Of a DNA stretch of 64,000 nt, positions 18,756 to 27,548 are shown piece by piece (positions within the stretch are counted from its first letter, which is position 1; each line of letters starts with the position of its first letter). The notes below the pieces were generated by a model. The model was given only the letters and a program-made list of their open reading frames with translations. It searched no databases and was not told the DNA's origin. Source of the stretch: Streptomyces sp. ERV7 (GTDB taxonomy: Bacteria; Actinomycetota; Actinomycetes; Streptomycetales; Streptomycetaceae); assembly GCF_001653515.1 (NCBI RefSeq), contig NZ_LYOY01000001.1:372001-436000 (forward strand), in the 5' to 3' direction. The translations under genes and the position numbers were made by a program.

Positions 18756-19928
18756 TCAGTCCCGCACCCCCAGCAGATGCTCCATCGCCAGCTGGTCCAG
18801 TTGCTCGAACGCCATGCCGCGCGCTCCCGCCGCCTCCACGTCGAACTCCTCGAAGGCCGAGCGGTCCCCGAGCAACTCGGCCAGGCCGTCCGCCGCCGTC
18901 GGGCGGGCGAGGTCGTCGAGGCGGGAGGCCCGCAGCGCCTCCCGTACCGCCGGGTCGGCGCGGAAGGCCGCCGCACGCTCGCGCAGGATCAGGTAGTTGC
19001 GCATGTTGCCGGCCGCCGAGGCCCACACCCCGTCGGCGTCCTCGGTGCGCGGCGGCTTGAAGTCGAAGTGGCGCGGGCCCTGGTAACCCGCCGACTCCAA
19101 CAGGTCGACCAGCCAGAACGCGTCGCGCACATTCCCCGCCCCGAACCGCAGGTCCTGGTCGTACTTGATGCCGGACTGGCCGTTGAGGTCGATGTGGAAG
19201 AGCTTTCCGGCCCAGAGCGCCTGGGCGATGCCGTGGGTGAAGTTGAGCCCGGCCATCTGCTCGTGCCCGGTCTCCGGGTTGACCCCGACCAGCTCCGGGC
19301 GCTCCAGCCGCTCGATGAAGGCGAGCGCGTGCCCGACGGTGGGCAGCAGGATGTCCCCGCGCGGCTCGTTCGGCTTGGGCTCGACCGCGAACCGCAGGTC
19401 GTACCCCTGGCTCACGACGTACTCGCCCAGCAGGTCGAAGGCCTCCTTCATCCGGTCGAGCGCCACCCGTACGTCCTTCGCGGCCCCGGACTCCGCACCC
19501 TCGCGGCCGCCCCACGCCACGTACACCCGGGCGCCGAGCTCCACGGCCAGGTCGATGTTGCGGATCGTCTTGCGCAGCGCGTACCGCCGTACGTCCCGGT
19601 CGTTGGCGGTGAAGGCGCCGTCCTTGAAGACGGGGTGGGTGAAGAGGTTGGTGGTGGCCATCGGCACCGCGAGGCCGGTGGCGTCGAGCGCCGCGCGGAA
19701 GCGCTTGACGTGGGCGCCGCGTTCGGCGCCGGACGCGCCGAACGGGATCAGGTCGTCGTCGTGGAAGGTCACCCCGTACGCCCCGAGCTCGGCGAGCCGG
19801 TGGACGGTGGCGGCCGGGTCGAGGGCGGGCCGGGTCGCGTCGCCGAACGGGTCGCGCCCCTGCCAGCCCACGGTCCACAGACCGAAGGTGAACTTGTCCT
19901 CGGGGGTGGGAGTGAAGCGTTCCGTCAT
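18756..19928 (-). CDS. xylA: Xylose isomerase
   Basis: 390 residues, class I (about 390-residue) actinomycete type. It starts [21 protein letters not shown], the usual N-terminus, and carries the catalytic His in [12 protein letters not shown], metal ligands in [11 protein letters not shown] and [15 protein letters not shown]. It converts xylose to xylulose and can isomerise glucose. ATG 19928 with GAGGTGG upstream is preferred over GTG 19940. It faces xylB across a short control region with two dyads. Confidence 0.97.
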   Translation of the reverse strand: MTERFTPTPEDKFTFGLWTVGWQGRDPFGDATRPALDPAATVHRLAELGAYGVTFHDDDLIPFGASGAERGAHVKRFRAALDATGLAVPMATTNLFTHPVFKDGAFTANDRDVRRYALRKTIRNIDLAVELGARVYVAWGGREGAESGAAKDVRVALDRMKEAFDLLGEYVVSQGYDLRFAVEPKPNEPRGDILLPTVGHALAFIERLERPELVGVNPETGHEQMAGLNFTHGIAQALWAGKLFHIDLNGQSGIKYDQDLRFGAGNVRDAFWLVDLLESAGYQGPRHFDFKPPRTEDADGVWASAAGNMRNYLILRERAAAFRADPAVREALRASRLDDLARPTAADGLAELLGDRSAFEEFDVEAAGARGMAFEQLDQLAMEHLLGVRD

Positions 19929-19972
19929 CGTCGTGTCCACCTCGGTGCGGGGCGCCCGACGGCCCCTGCTGG

Positions 19973-19997
19973 TATTTGTTCACTGACCTGACAAATA
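19973..19997. promoter_or_regulatory. Candidate XylR-type operator 1 between xylA and xylB
   Basis: Inverted repeat TATTTGT / ACAAATA with 11 bases between, 45 bp upstream of xylA. The TTTGT-ACAAA arms are like the classic XylR box of Bacillus. Confidence 0.6.
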
Positions 19998-20039
19998 TGA
20001 CATGATCGCCGCGGCTTCCGTAACCCCGGGCCTTCACCT

Positions 20040-20064
20040 AATTTGTTTCGCGCACGCGCAAATT
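20040..20064. promoter_or_regulatory. Candidate XylR-type operator 2 between xylA and xylB
   Basis: Inverted repeat AATTTG / CAAATT with 13 bases between, which include a GCGC-AC-GCGC inner dyad. It lies 62 bp upstream of xylB, so each divergent gene has its own ATTTG-type dyad. Confidence 0.55.
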
Positions 20065-20125
20065 CGCCCGTGCAGGTCAGCACGTCCAGGTCCGCAGGCC
20101 GGATCCGCAGCAGAAGGGGTGCCGT

Positions 20126-21598
20126 ATGGCGCAGGGGCCGGTCGTCATCGGGGTGGACAGCTCCACCCAGTCCACCAAGGCGCTGCTCACCGACGCGGAG
20201 ACCGGGCGGCCGCTCGCCGTGGGCCGCGCCCCGCACCGGGTCGACGGCTCCGCCGGAGCGCGCGAGAGCGACCCGGAGCTGTGGTGGCGGGCGCTGTGCG
20301 AGGCGGTCGCGGCCGGGATCGAGGAGGCGGGGGTGCCCGCCTCGGCCGTCACCGGGATCGCGGTCGCCGGACAGCAGCACGGCCTGGTCGTCCTGGACCG
20401 CGCCGGACGTCCGCTGCGCCCGGCCCTGCTGTGGAACGACACCCGCTCGGCCCCGCAGGCCGCCGCCCTCACCGAGGCGCTCGGCGGCCCGCAGGCGTGG
20501 ACCGCGCGCACCGGCTCGGTGCCGGTCGCCGCCGTGACCGCCGCCAAGTGGCGCTGGCTGCACGAGAACGAGCCCGCGCACACCTCGGCGGCCGCCGGAA
20601 TCCGCCTCCCCCACGACTTCCTCACCGAGCGCCTGGCCGGAACCGCCGCGACCGACCCCGGGGACGCGTCGGGCACCGGCTGGTTCTCGACGGCGACCGG
20701 CTCCTACGACCCCGGGCTGCTGGAGCTCCTCGGCCTGGACGTCCGGCTGCTGCCCGAGGTCGCCGCCTCCGGGGCCACCCGGGTGGGGTCCCTGACGGCC
20801 CGGGCCGCCGAGGCGCTCGGGCTGCCCGCCGGGATCGCGGTCGCCGCCGGGACCGGCGACAACATGGCCGCCGCCGTGGGGCTGGGGCTGGGCGGCGCGG
20901 GCCTGCTCGACCACCCCGTCCTCAGCCTCGGCACCTCCGGCACGGTCTTCGCCGCCACCCGCACCCGGCCCGCCTCGCCCGCGCTCTCCGGGTTCGCCGC
21001 GACCGACGGCACCTTCCTCCCGCTGGCGTGCACCCTGAACTGCACGCTCGCCGTGGACAAGGTCGCCGCCCTGCTCGGACTCGGCCGCGACGAGGCGGAA
21101 CCCGGCGGCGAGGCGGTGCTCCTGCCGTACCTCGACGGCGAGCGCACCCCCGACCTGCCGGGAGCCGCCGGGCTGCTCACGGGTCTGCGGCACGCCACCA
21201 CCGGGCCCCAACTCCTGGGCGCGGCCTACGAAGGCGCGGTCTTCACCGCCCTGCGCGCCCTCGACGACCTGCTGTACGCGTGCGGCCTCGACCCCGCCGG
21301 GCCCGGGGCCGCGACCCTTCCACTGCGGCTGATCGGGGGCGGCGCCCAGGGGCGTACCTGGGTCGAGACCGTACGAAGGCTCTCCGGCCGGCCGCTGATC
21401 GTGCCCCGCGCCACCGAGCTCGTGGCACTCGGCGCCGCCGCGCTGGCCGCGGCGGCCGTCACCGGCGCGGACGCGGTGGCGACCGCGACGGCGTGGGGTA
21501 CGGGCGAAGGCGTCGCGCTGGAGCCGGTGGCCCGCGACACGGCGGCCTGGGAGCGCATCGGCGCCGTCCTCGACCGGGCGGCGCCGGTGCTGGGGTGA
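20126..21598 (+). CDS. xylB: Xylulokinase
   Basis: 490 residues, FGGY carbohydrate kinase. Seen: GVDSSTQSTK near the N-terminus (phosphate loop), AVAGQQHGLVVLD and LLWNDTRS (substrate site), LSLGTSGTVFA, and LIGGGAQGRTWVE near the C-terminus (adenosine site). It phosphorylates xylulose to xylulose 5-phosphate, the step after XylA. It is divergent from xylA and has its own candidate operator. Confidence 0.95.
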   Translation: MAQGPVVIGVDSSTQSTKALLTDAETGRPLAVGRAPHRVDGSAGARESDPELWWRALCEAVAAGIEEAGVPASAVTGIAVAGQQHGLVVLDRAGRPLRPALLWNDTRSAPQAAALTEALGGPQAWTARTGSVPVAAVTAAKWRWLHENEPAHTSAAAGIRLPHDFLTERLAGTAATDPGDASGTGWFSTATGSYDPGLLELLGLDVRLLPEVAASGATRVGSLTARAAEALGLPAGIAVAAGTGDNMAAAVGLGLGGAGLLDHPVLSLGTSGTVFAATRTRPASPALSGFAATDGTFLPLACTLNCTLAVDKVAALLGLGRDEAEPGGEAVLLPYLDGERTPDLPGAAGLLTGLRHATTGPQLLGAAYEGAVFTALRALDDLLYACGLDPAGPGAATLPLRLIGGGAQGRTWVETVRRLSGRPLIVPRATELVALGAAALAAAAVTGADAVATATAWGTGEGVALEPVARDTAAWERIGAVLDRAAPVLG

Positions 21599-21622
21599 CC
21601 CGGCTTCACCGGGGCAGCGCGC

Positions 21623-22039
21623 TCACTTGCTCTCGCGCAGCAGCTCGGCCAGGGCGGTGTCCATGTCGAGGTCCTGGTTCTCGACGTCGGCGGAGACCGC
21701 CGCGTAGGTGAGGAAGAGGAAGCGGCGGAGCGCCGCCGTGCCGAATTCGAGGAGCGCCAGGCCGTCCGGGGAGCGCAGCTCCACCATGGTCTGGGCCCTT
21801 CCGAGCGGCCACACGTGCACATCGCCGGTGCCGGCCGGGGCACACAGTCCCCGGTCGATGAGGTTGCGGGCGAAGACCCAGGTCACGCCGCCGTCGTGCA
21901 GCGAGACCTCGGGCGGAAACACCATCCGGACGGCCAGTGGGTCGGCGCCGTCATAGCTGAGGGTGACGGGGACGGGGACGCCGTGGGAGGCGTCGGTGAC
22001 GAGGCGGGCCAGGACGGACTGTTCGACAGTGGTGGACAT
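21623..22039 (-). CDS. SsgA-like protein (SALP), sporulation/cell-division control
   Basis: 138 residues, the usual size of the SsgA/SsgB family, found only in sporulating actinomycetes. Family hallmarks: VPVTLSYDGADPLAVRMVF, WVFARNLIDRGL and GDVHVWPL. SALPs guide septum placement, cell-wall remodelling and spore formation. Start ATG 22039 has AAGGAG seven bases upstream; a GTG 21 bp earlier would place that site inside the coding region. A perfect CRP-type dyad lies 30 bp upstream. I cannot say which SALP it is. Confidence 0.92.
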   Translation of the reverse strand: MSTTVEQSVLARLVTDASHGVPVPVTLSYDGADPLAVRMVFPPEVSLHDGGVTWVFARNLIDRGLCAPAGTGDVHVWPLGRAQTMVELRSPDGLALLEFGTAALRRFLFLTYAAVSADVENQDLDMDTALAELLRESK

Positions 22040-22068
22040 CGACTCGCTCCTTGCTGCCACTCCCGATC

Positions 22069-22084
22069 TGTGACCCGCATCACA
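22069..22084. promoter_or_regulatory. CRP-type binding site (TGTGA-N6-TCACA)
   Basis: Both half-sites of the CRP consensus are perfect with the canonical six-base spacing. It sits 30 bp upstream of the SsgA-like start and about 190 bp from the divergent carotenoid-oxygenase gene. Streptomyces has a Crp protein linked to development and antibiotic production. Confidence 0.55.
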
Positions 22085-22271
22085 TCATCTCAATAGTCGC
22101 ACATTCAACACCTTGCCTGGGATTTCGTGCGAAAACCCCGAAGGGCCCCGGCGGGAAGAGGGGGCCTGGCACCACCCCGGTCCGGGGCCCAGGCCTCCTG
22201 ACCAAGGCCCCCGCCCGGGCGGACGATCGTCGGCGACAGGGCTTGCGAACGAGGGAGCAGGGGGCTCGGAC

Positions 22272-23792
22272 ATGAACGATCACACTCGGCGGAACGTACT
22301 GCGCGGCGCGGCGGGCGCGACGGCGGGAGGACTGCTCGCCCTGCGCGGCGGGCCGGCCGCGGCCGCCGCCCCGCGCATCACACCGCCCGCACCGGCGCCG
22401 TCCGCCATGGGCCTGCCGTTTCTGCGCGGGGCCTTCGCGCCCGTCACCGAAGAGCTCACCGCCTTCGACCTCCCCGTCACCGGCCGCATCCCCCGCTCGC
22501 TGAACGGGCGCTATCTGCGCACCGGCCCCAATGTGCTGGGCCTGGAGGACCCCCGGGCGCACCACTGGATGCTGGGGGACGGCATGGTCCACGGGGTGCG
22601 GCTGCGGGACGGGCGGGCCGAGTGGTACCGCAACCGGTGGGTCCGCTCGGCCGCCGTGAGCCGCAAGCTCGGCGAGCCGTACCCCGGCCCCGTCCCGGAG
22701 GGCGACTTCGCCTGCAACACCCACGTCATCCCGTACAAGGGGCGCATCCTCGCCCTCCAGGAGAGCGGGCCGCTGCCGTACGAGCTCGACGGCGAGCTCA
22801 ACACCCTGCGCCCGTACGACTTCCGCTCCACACTGAGCGGGGCCTTCACCGCGCACACCAAGTACGACGCCCACGCCGACGAGCTGCACGCGGTGACCTA
22901 CTACCCGACCTGGGACCACGTCCGCCACCTCGTCGTCGACCGGACCGGGCGGGTCGCGCGTACGACACGGATCCCCGTCGCCGACAGCCCGATGATGCAC
23001 GACTTCGCGCTCACCGAGCGGTATGTGGTCCTCTTCGACGTCCCCGTGACCTTCGACGCGGCGGCGGCCGAGGCGGGCGCGATCGTCCCGTACGTGTGGA
23101 ACGACCGGCATCCCGCGCGGGTGGGCGTCATGCCCCGCGCCGGAGGCGGCGTCCGCTGGTTCGAGATCGACCCCGTCTTCGCCTCGCACACGCTCAACGC
23201 CTACGACGACGGCGCCTCGGTGGTCGTCGAACTCACCACCTTCCCGGCGCCGTTCCAGGTCGCGGGCCGCGACTCCGACGGCCCCTCGGCGCTCGCGCCC
23301 GCCTCGCTCGACCGCTGGACCGTCGACCTGGCGCACGGCCGCGTGCACACCCGGCGGCTCGACGACCGGCCGCAGGAGTTCCCCCGGGTCAACGAGGCGC
23401 TGGTGTCCCGGCGCCACCGGTACGGGTACACGGCGGCCAGCGCCGAGATGTTCACCGCGTATCTGACGGCCGACGGCGTCCCGCCGGACCGCTCCTTCGG
23501 CAACGCCCTGATCAAGCACGACTTCCTGCGCGGCACCTCCCAGTCGCACCGGCTCCCCCGGGGCGCCGCCGTCGGTGAGGCGGTCTTCGTGCCCGCGCAC
23601 GGGCCGGACCCGGCGCCCAGGGCGGCGGAGGACGACGGCTACACCCTGGCGTACGTCCACGATCCGGAGCGCGGCGCCGCCGACCTGCTGATCCTGTCGG
23701 CGCAGGACTTCACCGGCCGTCCGCTGGCCCGGATCCATCTGCCCGGGCGGGTGCCGCTCGGCTTCCACGGCAGCTGGGTCGCGGACGCCTGA
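22272..23792 (+). CDS. Carotenoid-cleavage-type oxygenase, Tat-exported
   Basis: 506 residues. A twin-arginine leader (HTRRNVLRGAAG, then a hydrophobic and alanine-rich stretch) precedes an RPE65/carotenoid oxygenase domain. Four iron-ligand histidines of the propeller can be placed: in TAHTKYDA, WDHVRH, MMHDFALT and GFHGSWV near the C-terminus. The family cleaves carotenoids, stilbenes or lignin-derived dimers with O2. An exported form suggests an external aromatic or apocarotenoid substrate; no carotenoid genes are near. Start ATG 22272 is just before the twin-arginine motif. Confidence 0.9.
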   Translation: MNDHTRRNVLRGAAGATAGGLLALRGGPAAAAAPRITPPAPAPSAMGLPFLRGAFAPVTEELTAFDLPVTGRIPRSLNGRYLRTGPNVLGLEDPRAHHWMLGDGMVHGVRLRDGRAEWYRNRWVRSAAVSRKLGEPYPGPVPEGDFACNTHVIPYKGRILALQESGPLPYELDGELNTLRPYDFRSTLSGAFTAHTKYDAHADELHAVTYYPTWDHVRHLVVDRTGRVARTTRIPVADSPMMHDFALTERYVVLFDVPVTFDAAAAEAGAIVPYVWNDRHPARVGVMPRAGGGVRWFEIDPVFASHTLNAYDDGASVVVELTTFPAPFQVAGRDSDGPSALAPASLDRWTVDLAHGRVHTRRLDDRPQEFPRVNEALVSRRHRYGYTAASAEMFTAYLTADGVPPDRSFGNALIKHDFLRGTSQSHRLPRGAAVGEAVFVPAHGPDPAPRAAEDDGYTLAYVHDPERGAADLLILSAQDFTGRPLARIHLPGRVPLGFHGSWVADA

Positions 23793-23809
23793 GCGAGAAG
23801 GGCGGCGGC

Positions 23810-24013
23810 TCAGCCCAGCTGACTGAGCATGCCCATAACCGAGTTGACCGCACTGTGCAGCGAGGGGGCCGCGGCCGTATCGGCGAAGTAGAAGCCGAAT
23901 CCGGCGCAGATCAGCGCGTGGGACAGCTTGGTGCCGCCTTTGCGCCACAGGAAGTACGCGCCCACGGCCAGCGCGAGCATCAGAGGAAAGTGCACGGAGG
24001 GCAAGGCATTCAC
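23810..24013 (-). CDS. Small membrane protein
   Basis: About 67 residues with two hydrophobic segments (LMLALAVGAYFLW and ALICAGFGFYFAD) and a short basic loop between them. I do not recognise a family; a conserved small Streptomyces membrane protein is likely because the third positions are strongly G/C. The start is uncertain: GTG 24013 with GGGG upstream is the best choice. It lies 17 bp from the convergent oxygenase stop. Confidence 0.65.
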   Translation of the reverse strand: MNALPSVHFPLMLALAVGAYFLWRKGGTKLSHALICAGFGFYFADTAAAPSLHSAVNSVMGMLSQLG

Positions 24014-24161
24014 CTCGTGACCCCGAGAGTGTCGAATACCGGTTCGCCGCGCCCTGGCGGCGGTCCGGTGAGAACCACCTCCGTCACGGTACGACCGCCG
24101 TTCACCCCGCGCCACACGAGCATCACCAGGCGTTATCACCGCAGGTGAGAGGGGTTGACCT

Positions 24162-24893
24162 TCAGTGGGCCGTCGCGACCAGCAGGCGGCAGCGGGGGCT
24201 GCCGTCCGGGCGCCGCCCGAGCTCCTCCAGCGCGTACAGGTCCACCTGGAACCCGGCGCGGGCGAGCTCGGCGCGGACGTCGGCGAGCCTGAAGTCCCGG
24301 TAGTACATGACGAATCGGGGCCGCCACAGCGCGTTGCGCACCCGCATCGACGTGTCGAAGCCGAGCAGGGTCCAATAGCCGAGCGAGCCGGGGCGGGCGG
24401 GCGCCGCGACCGGGAACGCGAACCGGCCGCCGGGCGCGAGGACCGAGCGGACCTGAGCGAACAGCCCCGGCCGCTCGGCGGGCAGGAAGTGCCCGAACGC
24501 CCCGAAGCTCACGACCAGGTCGAAGGCGTCCCGGAACGGCAGGGCGCGGGCGTCGGCGCGGACCCAGTCGACGCCCTGGGCCCCTTGGACGCACCCCCGG
24601 CCCACCGCCAGCATTCCGGCGCTGAAGTCGACCCCGGTGACCCGCTCGCGGCACACCTCGCGCAGCACGCCCAGACCCGCGCCGGTGCCACAGCACAGGT
24701 CGAGACCCCTGCCGAAGGGGCCGAGCTCGGCGAGGACGCGCGTGACGGCGTGGAGGACCGGATCCGGGGTGCGGTACGGCGTGTGGTCGAACTTCGGGGC
24801 GAGCAGGTCGTAGCCGCGCTCGACCGACGACAGTGCCTGGACGGCGAGTTCACGGAGGGTAGGGCCCTGAGAAGCGGACATCGGCCTCAGCAT
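24162..24893 (-). CDS. Class I SAM-dependent methyltransferase
   Basis: 243 residues. The SAM-binding motif I reads LDLCCGTGAGLG, motif II VTGVDFSAGML, followed by ADARALPF and VVSFGAFGHF, as in the Methyltransf_11/25 group. Substrate unknown. ATG 24893 has GAGG close upstream; ATG 24881 is an alternative. It is divergent from a small exported protein 62 bp away. Confidence 0.85.
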   Translation of the reverse strand: MLRPMSASQGPTLRELAVQALSSVERGYDLLAPKFDHTPYRTPDPVLHAVTRVLAELGPFGRGLDLCCGTGAGLGVLREVCRERVTGVDFSAGMLAVGRGCVQGAQGVDWVRADARALPFRDAFDLVVSFGAFGHFLPAERPGLFAQVRSVLAPGGRFAFPVAAPARPGSLGYWTLLGFDTSMRVRNALWRPRFVMYYRDFRLADVRAELARAGFQVDLYALEELGRRPDGSPRCRLLVATAH

Positions 24894-24955
24894 ATAGCCT
24901 CAGAAAACGTACCAATCGGCTGGATGGGGAGCCGCCGAGACGGGAGAGACCCATC

Positions 24956-25381
24956 GTGAAATCCACTCTGCCACGCCGCTGTGCCCGGACGGCCGCGGCC
25001 GGCGCCCTGTCCTTCGCCCTGCTCGCCGGCGGATCCGTCGCGGTCGCGACGGCCGCGAGCCCCGCCCCCGGACCGTCGCCGAGCGGCAGCAAGTACGCAT
25101 CGGCGGCGCCGGGTTCGCTGACCATCAAGGCGAGCGCCACCGAGGCGAAGGTCGGCGACAAGGTCACCTTCACCGGCCGCTCCAAAGGGCTGGCCGTCGG
25201 CAGCAAGGTCGTGCTCCAGCACAAGAAGGGGAGCAAGTGGACGACCCTGCACGCCGACACCACCATCAAGCAGGGCAGCAGCTACTCCCTGGACTACAAG
25301 GTGAACACCAAGGGCAAGGAGGAGCTGCGGGTGATGGACGGCAAGACCGTCTCCCCGACGGTGACGGTCACCGTGAAGTGA
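24956..25381 (+). CDS. Small secreted protein with Ig-like fold region
   Basis: 141 residues. A Sec signal peptide (basic start, then AGALSFALLAGGSVAVATA) precedes a body with beta-strand repeats such as KASATEAKVGDKVTFTGRSK and VLQHKKGSKWTTL, a pattern of bacterial Ig-like domains in exported proteins. It is highly basic. GTG 24956 has GGGAGAG upstream. The stop codon lies in the first copy of a 17-bp tandem repeat. Confidence 0.8.
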   Translation: MKSTLPRRCARTAAAGALSFALLAGGSVAVATAASPAPGPSPSGSKYASAAPGSLTIKASATEAKVGDKVTFTGRSKGLAVGSKVVLQHKKGSKWTTLHADTTIKQGSSYSLDYKVNTKGKEELRVMDGKTVSPTVTVTVK

Positions 25382-25417
25382 CCGTCACCGTGAAGTGACC
25401 GTCACCGTGAAGTGACG
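25367..25417 (+). repeat. Three tandem copies of a 17-bp repeat over a stop codon
   Basis: GTCACCGTGAAGTGACC occurs at 25367, 25384 and 25401 (last base changed). The first copy contains the natural end of the secreted-protein gene. Each unit has GTCAC/GTGAC arms and can form a small hairpin. Confidence 0.9.
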
Positions 25418-25443
25418 CCACCGCGGCGGCGCCACCGCGCGGA

Positions 25444-25767
25444 CTAGTCGACCTTCAGCTCACCCATGGCGCTCCACCCCGTCGCACCCTCGATGGTCGT
25501 GCTCACGATCTCGGGGGTGTGACGCAGGAGCGGGCGCATCGTCTCCATGGCCGTGCGGAAGTGGTCGGAGTTGACGTGCGCCTCGCCCGCGCCGTCCTGG
25601 AAGGCCTCGACCAGCACATAGGTGGTGGGGTCCGCCAGGCTGCGGGACCACTCGTACCAGAGGTTGCCCGGCTCGGCCCGGGTGGCGTCGGTGAAGTCCG
25701 CGACGTGCTGGGGCCACTCCTCGGCGTACTCGGGCTTCACGGGGAACTTGACGACAATGAAGATCAT
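25444..25767 (-). CDS. Antibiotic-biosynthesis-monooxygenase-fold protein (quinol monooxygenase-like)
   Basis: 107 residues, the size of a single ABM ferredoxin-like domain. Typical pattern: start MIFIVVKFPVKPEY, then EPGNLWYEWSRS, YVLVEAFQDGAGEAHVNSDHF. Such dimers act as cofactor-free monooxygenases or small-molecule binders. TAGAAT (25779-25774) ends six bases before the ATG, indicating a leaderless mRNA. Confidence 0.85.
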   Translation of the reverse strand: MIFIVVKFPVKPEYAEEWPQHVADFTDATRAEPGNLWYEWSRSLADPTTYVLVEAFQDGAGEAHVNSDHFRTAMETMRPLLRHTPEIVSTTIEGATGWSAMGELKVD

Positions 25768-25904
25768 TCAGTCATTCTATGCGCGGTATGCACGGATAAA
25801 TCACTTCGGCCGTCCGACACGCCCGGGGTAGGGTGACCGCGCCCCGCAGCCTGCCGGACCCCCTCGGATGTCCGGCCCCATACCCCCAGGTGAGACCCAT
25901 TACC

Positions 25905-26687
25905 GTGCTTGACCATTCCTCCGTAGTGACCAGGCTCCGCGCCGCCGGCTGTGTCTTCGCCGAGGACGAGGCGGAGTTGCTGATCTCCACGGCCCGTACG
26001 CCCGAGGAGCTCGACGCCATGGTGGCGCGGCGCGCCGAGGGCCTGCCGCTCGAACACGTCCTGGGATGGGCCGGGTTCGCCGGTGTACGGGTCGCGGTGG
26101 ACCCGGGCGTCTTCGTGCCCCGGCGGCGCACGGAGTTCCTGGTGGAGCAGGCCGTCGCGCTCGCCCCCGAGGGCGCGGTCGTGGTGGATCTGTGCTGCGG
26201 CTCGGGCGCGTTGGGCGTGGCCCTCGTCGCCGGGATCACGGGTGCGGAGCTGCACGCGGCCGACGTCGACCCGGCCGCCGTGGAGTGCGCCCGGCGCAAT
26301 GTCGCCGCCGCCGGGGGCCGGGCGTATCAGGGCGATCTGTTCGCCGCGCTCCCCGACGGTCTGCGCGGCCGCGTGGACGTCCTGCTCGCCAATGTGCCGT
26401 ACGTGCCGAGCGAGGAGATCGAGCTGCTCCCCTCGGAGGCACGCGTCCACGAGGCACGGGTGGCGCTCGACGGCGGCTCCGACGGCCTCGACGTACTGCG
26501 CCGGGTGACCGCCGAGGCGGCGCACTGGCTGGCACCCGGCGGGCTGCTGTTCTTCGAGACGAGCGAGCGCCAGGTGCCGCTCGCCGTCGCGGCGGTCACC
26601 GAGGGCGGTCTCGTACCGCGCGTGGCAACCTGCGAGGAGCGGTACGCCACGGTCGTCGTCGCCAGGAGGCCCGCCCAGGCCGGGTAA
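25905..26687 (+). CDS. HemK/PrmC-like N5-glutamine methyltransferase homologue
   Basis: 260 residues. An N-terminal helical region (CVFAEDEAELLI, LEHVLGWAGFAG) and a SAM domain with VVDLCCGSGALGVAL and the catalytic-type motif NVPYVP. PrmC proper has NPPY; here it is NVPY, so this is the divergent paralogue group annotated as putative protein N5-glutamine methyltransferases and may act on another target. GTG 25905 is preferred because TAGGGT (25829-25834) looks like the -10; starting at GTG 25833 would lie within that promoter. Confidence 0.82.
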   Translation: MLDHSSVVTRLRAAGCVFAEDEAELLISTARTPEELDAMVARRAEGLPLEHVLGWAGFAGVRVAVDPGVFVPRRRTEFLVEQAVALAPEGAVVVDLCCGSGALGVALVAGITGAELHAADVDPAAVECARRNVAAAGGRAYQGDLFAALPDGLRGRVDVLLANVPYVPSEEIELLPSEARVHEARVALDGGSDGLDVLRRVTAEAAHWLAPGGLLFFETSERQVPLAVAAVTEGGLVPRVATCEERYATVVVARRPAQAG

Positions 26688-26698
26688 CACCCCGCGGC

Positions 26699-27370
26699 TC
26701 ACGCCATCCAGAAGAAGACGGCCGTCATCCGGCTGTCCTCAAGGGTGCTGCCCCAGTAGCCGGTGGCGGTGTGGATCATGTTGGCGTTGTAGAGGAGCAG
26801 CCGGTTGTAGCGGTGGGCGACGCGGACGTCCTCGGTGAAGGAGTCCGGCGGCACGAACCGGGTCCCCAGCGCCTCGACCAGATTGGTGTGCGGGGCCGCG
26901 ACGAGATTGCCGCCGAGGACGCCGCCGGGCAGGCTCTGGCGGTAGAAGCTGGTGCCGCAGTGCTGGGGGACGTCCGGGTTGAGGTAGAGCACCGCCGCGT
27001 ACCGGCACAGTGCGCGCGAGTCGGTGTGCGGGCGCGGCTCGCCCTCGTCCCGTCCGACGACCTGGACGCAGTTGTGGTTGAGCGTGGCGCCGCCGGGCGC
27101 CTTCTGCAGCCACAGCTCGCGGGCGCCGGTCGCCTTCCTGACCAGCCGCTCCACCCGGTCGAGTTCGGCGGGCTCCAGGCCCGGCATGGTGCGCAGCCCG
27201 GGCCAGGTCTCGGGCTTGCGGGGGTATCCCTCGACCCAGTCGCCCCTGGCGAGGCAGCGCGCGCGGACCTCGTCGGCGTTGGGCAGGACGTCGTCGAGGA
27301 CCCAGTAGTCCCGGCCGGGGGTGGGTTTGCGGTACGGCAGGACCGGGAGCGAGGAGGGGTTGGGGGGCAT
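26699..27370 (-). CDS. 2-oxoglutarate/Fe(II) oxygenase-like protein (DUF6445-like)
   Basis: 223 residues. A possible iron triad is visible: H-x-D in PHTDSRAL and a later His in NANMIHTATG, with a beta-strand RYAAVLYLNP between. This fits the double-stranded beta-helix fold; the overall sequence is like DUF6445 proteins. Substrate unknown. TAGGTT (27383-27378) ends seven bases before ATG 27370, so the start is supported by a leaderless promoter. It ends 11 bp from the convergent methyltransferase. Confidence 0.7.
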   Translation of the reverse strand: MPPNPSSLPVLPYRKPTPGRDYWVLDDVLPNADEVRARCLARGDWVEGYPRKPETWPGLRTMPGLEPAELDRVERLVRKATGARELWLQKAPGGATLNHNCVQVVGRDEGEPRPHTDSRALCRYAAVLYLNPDVPQHCGTSFYRQSLPGGVLGGNLVAAPHTNLVEALGTRFVPPDSFTEDVRVAHRYNRLLLYNANMIHTATGYWGSTLEDSRMTAVFFWMA

Positions 27371-27465
27371 GCGGCCGAACCTACGTCCGTAACCCTCCGT
27401 ATCCGTCCGCGAGTTGGTCAACCTTGCCTCAAGGTGCGGTGAAGCCGTCCCGGTGACGAAGGGCG

Positions 27466-27502
27466 CATTGCGGGGACATCCCGGCAGGAGGTCCCCGCAA
27501 TG
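27466..27502 (-). terminator. Strong hairpin terminator after SAV2177-type methyltransferase
   Basis: Perfect 12-bp arms CATTGCGGGGAC and GTCCCCGCAATG with a 13-base loop, 46 bp past the stop of the minus-strand gene at 27549. Confidence 0.7.
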
Positions 27503-27548
27503 GCAAAGGCGGATCCATTTTCGTCCCAGGAGACGGCTCCGGCGCAGG

